Source of the DNA: Hirsutella rhossiliensis
Lineage: Eukaryota; Ascomycota; Sordariomycetes; Hypocreales; Ophiocordycipitaceae
Reading direction: 5' to 3'
Assembly (NCBI RefSeq): GCF_020360975.1
Contig: NW_025408670.1
Coordinates: 5,456,001-5,520,000 of the forward strand
DNA: 64,000 bases
The translations under genes were made by a program, and so were the position numbers. Position 1 is the first letter of the stretch. The number at the start of each line of letters is the position of its first letter. Positions 55,837-64,000 of the stretch are shown piece by piece. The notes under the pieces were generated by a model that worked only from the letters and a program-made list of their open reading frames with translations, was not told the origin of the DNA and searched no databases.

Positions 55837-57959
55837 TCATGATTTGTCTTGATGTGCCGCTTTCAACTGTTCGAAATGCTCTCGTTGCTCCGCAGCCAAT
55901 TTCCCCTCCGTATCGCCCACAATGGTGAGAACGAGGGAAAAGTTGTTGTACAAGAACCGCTCGCTCTTGCGGTTATCAGTGCCGTATGACTGGCTCTGCC
56001 GGTTCAGAAATGCCTCGAACTCGGAGCGCAGTCGCTGCAGACTGGCATTAACTGGCTCGTCATCCCCAGCCTCGGCGCTCAGGGCGAGGAACCCGTGCAG
56101 CAGCTGACCAAACCGTTGCGTCACCATGTGCGGCGCAGCCGTCAACTTGGACTGGTCGCCCGCTGATCTTGCCGGCTTACCGGGCAGGGAGTATGTCAGC
56201 TGCCGGATAGACTCGCAATGGCGGTCCATGACGACCTGGAGTCGCGGCCACAGGAGCATGTTGGTGGAATTGATGTATCCGTCCACAGCCGGCACTCGAC
56301 GCCGCTGCAGCTCAAACGCAAACTGTTGGTTCAGCCGGATGCACATCAAGATGCCCAGCGCGTCAAACGACTCGCCCACCAGAGTCCTGGACAGGGTTCG
56401 CCCCAGCTCAAACGTGGGCTCGAAGACGTAGTTGAAGCTTTTGGATATCTGGGAGAAGGATAAGGCCGGGTAGAAAAAGGATGCTAGAAAAGTATACTCG
56501 GCGGTAGCATTGTCCATCAACGCAAGGTTCATGTTGCGGAAAGGGACCTCGAGATAGTGGGTTGTCCGGTCCTCTTCTGCCAGGTAAGAGGGCAGCGCAG
56601 ATTGGTTCTTGGCTTTCAACAAGTCAATTCGACGGCCCAGATTGAAGGCGTCGTGTGGAGGGCCTGCAAGTCGTGCACTCGAAAGCATGGCGGCCACTCG
56701 CGTTGTGTCTTCGTGGCCTAGAGTGTCCGATTTGTCCAGCACATGGAGTTTGACTTTTGCCAAAGCCTTCTCATAGCGGCTGAATCGATTGAGATAGTAC
56801 CATCGCATGGTGTTCATGTACGCCAGCGAAATCTCCTGGGCGAGCGTTGCATGGTGCTTGTGCAAGAAAGAGTAGAGCTCCTTGAACTTGAGAAAGCATT
56901 GTTGCTGAATTATTTGGGCATTGATGTGAGGGGACCGGAGCGCTTTGATCTGGGCGACTAAGAAGTCGCGAATGCGCTCGGTGGCCTTGAAAACGGTTAG
57001 ATCCCACCTCGCTGCTTAGACAAGGGTACATTACCTTGAACGTAAGCTTCTCCAGGAGGGGGCCCAGCTCCTCGGAAGCTTTGCTGTGGAGAGAGCTTGA
57101 CGACGCCTCTTTCTTGTGTGCCCGAGCTCTTCTATCCACCTCTGACAGAGTCTTTATCCAAGTTTCGTCGATGGGGCCGGTCGATATCTTGGAGATTATT
57201 TCGGGGGAGACGCTGAGTTCTTCCACCAGGGGCCCCAGGGCCTTCTCCACCTCCTTTCGGTTGTCCAGGCGTCGATTCAACGCGGTAGAGCGCGACTGCA
57301 GTGATTCAATGTCGGTCGAGACGGCAGCAAGATCGTTGCGAAAGCTCGCCAGGTTGGTCTCGACGGAGTTGAGGACATCGTCGCAAGCCACAATGGACTG
57401 ATGCAGGTCTTCAAACTTGGACTTTTCCCTTTCATCTGGCCACCCGTGTCAGCCAAACTGACGAGTATCGGCGCAGTCTGCGAGGAGCTGACCAACATTC
57501 GTCGAATATCTGCGGGCGTCGCGAGCTAGGTGGATGAGGCTCCTGGCCCTGCGAGGCGAGCTCCTTGAGAGACAGGCCGCCGAAATCCACGTCGAAGTCA
57601 ATGTCTCCCTCGACCATGGAGCCAGTCTGTTTGTCGCCGTCACCTTGGCCGTTTGTCTTTGGACCAATCAGGGTTTCCAGCGTCTCCAGAGAGTTGGGCA
57701 CGTCCGGGGCAGTGGTCGACTGCCGCAAGCCGGAGCCATTGGGCCTGCGAGAGGCAGAGAGGAGCGAAGCCGAGGAATCGTTGGACACGAGCGAGAGCGA
57801 CGAGCTCCTGGGCGAGTGACCGGACCGCTGCGACGTCACGTAGGGGCTGAGGGCGCTCGATGTCCGGCGCGGCAAAGGGGAGTAGGACCTGCTCCCGGGC
57901 TGCGGCGTCGACGAGCCCGAGGTGCTTGCGGGACCGCCAGCCAGTCGGTCGAGCCACAT
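55837..57959 (-). CDS. VPS52: GARP complex subunit Vps52
   Basis: Vps52 is a subunit of the GARP tether for endosome-to-Golgi vesicles. The N-terminus MWLDRLAGG followed by a Ser/Pro-rich region is the pattern of filamentous-fungal Vps52. A coiled coil follows: EREKSKFEDLHQSIVACDDV, LASFRNDLAAVSTDIESLQS and LNRRLDNRKEVEKAL. After it come ATERIRDFLVAQIKALRSP, INAQIIQQQC, EISLAYMNTMRWYYLNRFSR and the helical C-terminus with YTFLASFFYPALSFSQI. Exons are 57959-57497, 57435-57035 and 56985-55837, giving 670 residues. The first intron has a GTTGGT donor. Family call is firm. Confidence 0.92.
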
Positions 57960-59271
57960 TGCGCAAGAATGACGCTACTGTCGGGTCATGGGTCGATTCT
58001 CATGGTGTCGTGAGAGGCCGTAGATGGCGGTGCAAGCGCCGACAAGGCTGAAGGTGGTTGTCGAGAGATGGCTTTGGAGCCAGCTTGCATCGAGCTCGCT
58101 GCACTACCGTAGCACGGCAAGTACAGTGCGCAAACTACTTGATCCAAGGTTGCTGCAGGGTGGAGTCGGTCAGCGAGCGCTTACCTAAGGTAGGCCTCGG
58201 TGACGCGGCAGAGGCTGCGGGTACCTGCGAGGCGAAGTTGAGCAAATCTAGAAGTCTGGAATAAACACTCTCGGCTGCCTTTTCAACCATGGACTTGGCG
58301 TTGAAAGCCACTTCGTCTCAATTTCAATCAACTGTTTAACCCAGTTCAACCTGTTCATGTAACCGGAAGAATCCACTCCAGCCCTCTCCCCCTTGGAGAT
58401 TGTTTAACCGACCAAGACGACGCCCCCTGGTGTTGGTTGTCTGATCGGGAGTTGTCGACCAGTCGCCAGCGGGTTCTCTGCTCTGCGGATCTGAAATCCT
58501 CGACTCATCTCTGTTCTGTAATTAATTCTTTGCGTCATTGCACGTCCAGCCTACCTCATGGCCGTCCTGCAGACGCAAAACATCACATGGCTTGCAGGCT
58601 GGCCGCCTGCTGCGATTGGGACAACTGTGCCGCGGTCCCGGCCATTAGCAAAGGGACCGAGCCTTTGGATAGTGACAGCCCACAATCTGAAGAGTGCGTG
58701 CTGCAATGATGGGGCATGCTTCTCTCGACTACCTACCTAAGTTAGGTACCTACCTAGCATCACGGCTTGCCCTGGGGAGGCCAGAGGCTTTGGTGGTGTT
58801 TCAACTATGTACCACCTGGGCGGAAGGCAAGTGCGGGGAATAATACGTACCTAAGGTAGTACTACAGAGTACAGCACATACAGCAAGAGCAAGCCCGCCC
58901 CGGCCTTTTGGGACGCACACTCTGTAAGCCACTGCCTGCCTGGTATACTGCAGCGGGAGTGTAGGTAGATGTCTTGTTCAGTCTAGGTACCTCCTTGTGG
59001 GATTTCGGGGTCCTTTCCCTCTAAATGTGTAAGGCGGATACCAAAGTAGTACCGGCAGGATACCTGTCCAGCCCAGCGCTGCCTGCCCCAGGACCCAATC
59101 ACACAGGCGCGAAAAAAAAATCGACGACTTTTCTTTCCTTTCCCCATCTCTCGACCCTTCTCTTCTTCCCTCTCCACCCACTTCTTGCCAGCACCTCCAC
59201 TGCCTGTCGGTGCCAGACAGAACCATCACCTTTCCCTCCGACGATCCCGTCTTCTTGCGCAATCCTCCGCC
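57960..59271. other. Divergent intergenic region between VPS52 and eIF5A
   Basis: About 1.3 kb, no recognised gene. TAGGTA/TACCTA words occur near 58728-58760 and 58848-58860. The right end is the eIF5A promoter with a pyrimidine-rich tract. Confidence 0.55.
59127..59190 (+). promoter_or_regulatory. Pyrimidine-rich tract in the eIF5A core promoter
   Basis: About 64 bases made almost only of C and T, ending 80 bases before the start codon. CT-rich stretches just upstream of the transcription start are common in strongly expressed filamentous-fungal genes. Confidence 0.5.
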
Positions 59272-60102
59272 ATGGCTGAAGAGGTGAGTCTCGCACCGTC
59301 CGCTGCTCTCTCTTGTTGCGTTGCTGCCGCCGCCCACCACGCCCGCGGAACATCACCCCGCATTGTGCCTCGCGCCCCACGACACACACAAAGCGACGGG
59401 CTGGCACCGCCGTCGCCTGTCTGCCCCCATCTGTCGAAGCCGCTCCTGGCCACGCGCTCATCACTGCTCTTCTCTAACTTAATGTCGCCCTCTCCAGCAC
59501 GATGTCACCTTCGAGTCCGCCGATGCCGGCGCGTCTCTCACCTTTCCCATGCAGTGCTCTGCTCTGCGCAAGAACGGCTTCGTCGTGATCAAGAGTCGCC
59601 CGTGCAAGATTGTCGACATGTCCACCTCCAAGACCGGCAAGCACGGCCACGCCAAAGTCCACCTTGTTGCCCTCGACATCTTCACCGGCAGGAAGTACGA
59701 AGACCTCTGCCCCTCGACCCACAACATGGATGTCCCCAACGTCTCTCGCCGCGAGTACCAGCTGGTGAGTTTCAGCGGTCTGCAAGCCCGATCTGCACGC
59801 AAGACTGACTCGATGTCCTCACTAGCTCGACATCTCTGATGACGGCTTCCTCTCTCTCATGAACGACGACGGTGACACCAAGGACGACGTCCGCATGCCC
59901 GACGGCGAAATCGGCGAAAAGATCAACAAGCTCTTCAAGGTTGATGAGAAGGATACCAGTAAGCGCCTCTCACGCCTCTTTAGTGATGCTTGCACGCCAG
60001 GGACGGCCCCCATACTGACCAACACACCTAGACGTTGTTATTCTTACTTCCATGGGTGAAGAAGCCGCCGTCGAGGCCAAAGAGGCTCCCCGTCAGGGTT
60101 AA
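59272..60102 (+). CDS. eIF5A: Translation factor eIF5A (hypusine-containing)
   Basis: eIF5A promotes peptide-bond formation at poorly reactive residues and termination. After MAEE the second exon reads [20 protein letters not shown] and [18 protein letters not shown], then the hypusine loop KTGKHGHAK with its modifiable lysine. The C-terminal OB fold follows ([27 protein letters not shown]). Exons are 59272-59283, 59498-59764, 59826-59958 and 60032-60102, giving 160 residues, the family length. The first exon is 12 bases and its intron is long (214 bases), as is usual for highly expressed fungal translation genes. Confidence 0.97.
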
Positions 60103-61111
60103 GCGGCCTGGCTCAAGCCCCGAACGAGGCGTGGTCTTGCTCAGTGCCTGCCATCGAGTCCATTTGGGCAGTGTCGGAGTGACGGCGGTCTTGACCACTC
60201 TTGGCTTTGAGCGACGAGTACATGTGGTTATTTGCGGGCAAAGATTCTGTATTACCGGAGTTGTATAGGCTGTTCGCAGCTTTGGGCACTTGCACATTCC
60301 AGACGCAAGCCTTCAAACAAGTTGTCCATCTCCTTCTGTTATTTGCCGACACTTTGCCTTGGCACTAGGGCTGCGAGCCTGTAACGAGGAGAGGCGAGTG
60401 GGATACAAAAAATGGGGGGGGGGGGGGTTCGGATGCACAGGAGCCACGGAGAGTTGACAATGAATCTACGGCGGCTTGGGTCATCCTGAACGCTGACAAG
60501 GCAGCTCTCATTCATGCTCAAGGATGCAGCAGGGTTTGCCTACAAGCGGCCATGTGCGTGATGTGTGTGCAACCCCGACGTTGTGAAGTCAAGATGCGCT
60601 CAGTAGGACGAGGATGCACGCATGCCCGCCGGCATACTTCCTCCTTTTTCATTCTCATTTCAAACGTTACAGTTCCAATAAATAAAAGGAGAGGGGGAAC
60701 CTTGATGAAAAAAAGGAAGAGCGTAGGTCGTTTGGCGCCCTTGTTCGCTAGGTACTTATGGCGTGGGGTGGGAAAGGGTGGCGCGCTCTGGCCGCTTAAA
60801 AATTCGAGGCAAAAACAAAAGGCGGACCTCTCTTCTGCTAGGTACGGATACCAATCAACCCAACCCACCCCGGACTCTAGAAAACGTGCTGTTTACTTGG
60901 CACATTTCAATGTCACTCAGCCTGCCCGGCTCGATCATGGCCGCCAGGGATGCGTGGATGAGGCACCCAGAGACGGAGACGAACGCTACGACGGGCCCAC
61001 AACCAGCTCATACATAGAGCACGCCCTTGAGCCTCGCATCGCAACACACGACTCCAAGGCAGTGTGAGACATCACAGCCTCTTGACGAAGAAGCAACGGG
61101 CCAAATCAGCA
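60103..61111. other. Intergenic region, no recognised gene
   Basis: About 1.0 kb. It holds the eIF5A 3' UTR, a run of 14 G at 60414-60427 and the RRN7 promoter. Open frames near 60552-61067 have no recognisable motif. Confidence 0.5.
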
Positions 61112-62978
61112 ATGGAGGAGCGGCGGGAGCTTCGAAGGATGCCCCGTGGGGAGAGGTGCCCCGAATGTGGTAGCCGCAAATGGTACCTGCAGGACGGCCT
61201 GCGATTCTGCTCCAGGGGCCATCAGATCGAGGTGAGCTTGGCTAGAGCTGGAGAGACAGGCAAAGAGTGCAGGTGCTGACTGATTGCCCAGGGTTTTATT
61301 CAATTTGATGTTGGTGAGGAGGAAGATTCGGGTCGTCTCGGGGCCGTGTCTCGGAGGGGAAAGGAAACGAGAGAGAGCGAGAGGCGCCAACTCACCGGTC
61401 AGGACGGGAAGCTGCTCTATCTCGAGGCCGTACAGTTGCTGCTCAGAAATCAGGTCTTGTGGCTCGTCAGAGAGCAGAGACTCGGCGAGGAGCTAGAGAC
61501 TGTCGTCCGGGATCTTTGGGATCTGCGCATTCGCGGCTTTCCGGACAAAGATGCGGCCACCCAAGAGGTGTTGGGAATGTTCAGCTCCCAGTCCTCGCCC
61601 GCACAAGACCAGACCGCTTGGAAGTCAAGATCGAGGGCCCAGTCTTGGGATCCGGAGCGCGGCGCAGACTGGCCCATGCCGAGGCTCCCCGAAACTCTTA
61701 CGCTCTGCTACCTGGCCTCCATACTTCTCCGGGTTCCTATGCGGCAGGGACAAATCTTGGACTGGGCCAACAGCGGCAACATGCCATACAAAAAGGCCGT
61801 GAGTGACTGGATGCCCTCCCTCGGCCTCGTCGTGCGCTGACTCTTTCAACACGCAGTTCGACGACTTGCCGCGCGAAATGCGGGACCGAATGCCCTCTGC
61901 CTACGTCAAAGCCCTCAAGTCGCCGCTTCACTCCAGCTTGGGTGGAGGAGAACTGAGCAAGGTGGTCATGGGTCTGGTTCTTTCCTACCACCTGAATTAC
62001 AAGATGGGGTTCCCGGAGATCTCCTACATGGCGATGCTTGTTCATTATGCAAGGCTGCTTTCTCTGCCCGGTAAGTCTTTCCTGCCACCACGCTCCCACC
62101 AAAAGAAGAGACTCCTCAAGGCTAAGGCGTGGACAGTCGAGTCAGTTGTCGTGACCAAGATTCTGGCTGCCACCCTGAAATCCCACTTCCGGTTCCCTGT
62201 CGACAAGACCAAAATACTGCCGCTTGGCCATCCGGAAATACGTCTTGTCGCCCTCCTTGTTGTTGCGACAAAACTCTGCTTTCCCTTCGGAAACAGAAAG
62301 TCCCGGCTGCACGGCCCTGGCGGCGTTGAATTGCCCCGGCTTGACTGGGATACCTGGAAGCAAGGCTTCTTGCCTCCCCTCGGGGAGCCACCGAGAGGCA
62401 ATGCCAACTTCGCGGAGACAACGCCTTCGCAGGTGGCTCTCATGAGCGATGAGGAATTTGAAGCCTATTCCACCCACGTCCTCAGTCTTACTGGCGGCAA
62501 AACGAGTAAGCAGCCGAGCGTCGCTCTGACTCGTCAGTGCTAACAGGGCCGCAGGCGAGAGTCCCATCGCGCGGTTCTTTCCAATCCCAAATACCCCCGA
62601 GCCCGCGCCGCTTGTTCTGGAGACGTCACAAGAGGAGGCATACGAGAGAGCCCGTCGACTTCTTAGCCAGACTTTACAGTCGCCATTGCAACCTGGACCA
62701 GATGAGACTGACTCATCATCGGATAATGTGAACAGCATGTACGAGGCTTTCCGCACCACGGGGGATCTGTCCGAAACAGCGAGGGCGTTTTACAAAGCAG
62801 CGGGTAAGGGACCGTAACTTTTTGACCCCTTGGCAAGCGAGCCGAATCAGGCTGACAACTCTCAGGCGAGGCAGCCGGCATTCCTCTGGAAATAGTTGTC
62901 CGGGCTGTTTACATGCAGGAACAAGCAATAGTCTCATGGCAGAAGGGTAGAACGGGGCCGGACAATAACACGGAATAG
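61112..62978 (+). CDS. RRN7: RNA polymerase I core-factor subunit Rrn7 (TAF1B/TFIIB-like)
   Basis: Rrn7 is the TFIIB-like subunit of the Pol I core factor. The N-terminal zinc ribbon is clear: CPECGSRKWYLQDGLRFCSR then GHQIE-GFIQFDVGEEE. The cyclin-like region follows with YLEAVQLLLRNQVLWLV, LCYLASILLRVPMRQGQILD, YKKA-FDDLPREMRDRMPSAY, LVALLVVATKLCFPFG and LDWDTWKQGF. The tail includes SESPIARFFPIP and EIVVRAVYMQEQ. Exons are 61112-61231, 61292-61798, 61857-62070, 62137-62505, 62555-62803 and 62866-62978, giving 523 residues. The fifth exon needs the AG ending at 62554, not the one at 62546, to keep frame. The first ATG of the frame is at 61112. Together with RRN11 this puts two of the three core-factor genes in the window. 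Confidence 0.88.
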
Positions 62979-63146
62979 TGGGGGTTCTTTCAAACGTCAC
63001 TCAAGCAACATAACAGGCGCATTCAACGAGGAATAGACGTGACCGATGATGGGCTGTGTATTGATTGGCTCCGTGTCCGAATGAAGGCCGGAGGTGCTCG
63101 GTTACGTGGGGGGCCGGTGTGGGGACGCGCAAATTGAAGTGGGGCA

Positions 63147-63175
63147 TCACGTGAGTGGGCATTGGACCTAGGGCT
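63147..63175. promoter_or_regulatory. TCACGTGA box with adjacent telobox-like site, ubiquitin-L40 promoter
   Basis: TCACGTGA (63147-63154) is a perfect Cbf1-type palindrome. TAGGGCT (63169-63175) is the reverse complement of AGCCCTA, a match to the ARCCCTA telobox bound by Tbf1-type factors. They stand about 100-130 bases before the first exon end at 63276. In Candida albicans, Cbf1 and Tbf1 together control ribosomal-protein genes; use of the same pair here is inference. Confidence 0.5.
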
Positions 63176-63275
63176 TTCTCACCACCCCTCAACGGGCCCC
63201 ACCACCTACACGCGCAGAGTCTCTCGTTACTCGCAAACCTTCCACCGTCCGTCAGCGTCACAAAAATCAGTCAAG

Positions 63276-63961
<686 letters not shown>

Positions 63962-64000
63962 AGGAGTTCCCCCATGGATGTGGCGTCTGGTTTTCTGGCA

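Overview
This window is nuclear DNA from a filamentous ascomycete, most likely a sordariomycete of the order Hypocreales. Genes have short GT-AG introns of about 50-120 bases with CTAAC-type branch points. Coding DNA is GC-rich, and several gene families are typical of this group (Hsp88, a division-2 chitin synthase, PRC2 EED, Rrn7/Rrn11). Repeats carry a strong RIP signature: CpA and TpG are nearly absent and TpA is in excess. Family and genus cannot be fixed from the sequence alone.

Layout. Positions 1-7385 form a transposon graveyard. It holds a frameshifted but GC-normal Copia element cut by the window edge, a RIP-saturated Gypsy reverse-transcriptase fragment, a GC-normal island that may be an LTR or leader, and a RIP-saturated Tad/I-type LINE, all read on the minus strand. 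From 7451 to the right end the window is ordinary gene-dense euchromatin. In order it holds ARV1 (+), a Gvp36-type BAR protein (+), the complex I NDUFA5-type subunit (+), RRN11 (+), EED (-), a small AT-rich relic, YIP4/YIPF6 (+), a Yrb2/RanBP3 protein (+), helicase HRQ1 (+), a divergent CAX antiporter (+), nitrate reductase (-), UPF2 (+), a chitin synthase (+), Hsp88 (+), eIF5B (-), a DDB1/CPSF-A-like propeller protein (-), a GYP8/TBC1D20 Rab-GAP (+), VPS52 (-), eIF5A (+), RRN7 (+) and a ubiquitin-L40 fusion (+).

How the genes relate. There is no biosynthetic cluster; these are housekeeping genes. Themes recur: Pol I core factor (RRN11 and RRN7 are both here, about 46 kb apart), translation and RNA surveillance (eIF5A, eIF5B, UPF2, ubiquitin-L40), and secretory traffic (ARV1, Gvp36, Yip4, Gyp8, Vps52, chitin synthase). 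Nitrate reductase stands alone, without a nitrite reductase or nitrate transporter beside it.

The most notable observations are these. The ubiquitin-L40 start codon is split by an intron, followed by a 7-base microexon. EED has a 21-base microexon. A perfect-period 22-bp triple repeat carrying GATA sites lies upstream of nitrate reductase. CACGTG motifs sit in front of the complex I and ubiquitin-L40 genes, the latter with a telobox-like site. The antiporter has lost the usual GN of both CAX motifs. Exon limits below were set by hand from splice signals, reading frame and family conservation; no alignment or search was run.
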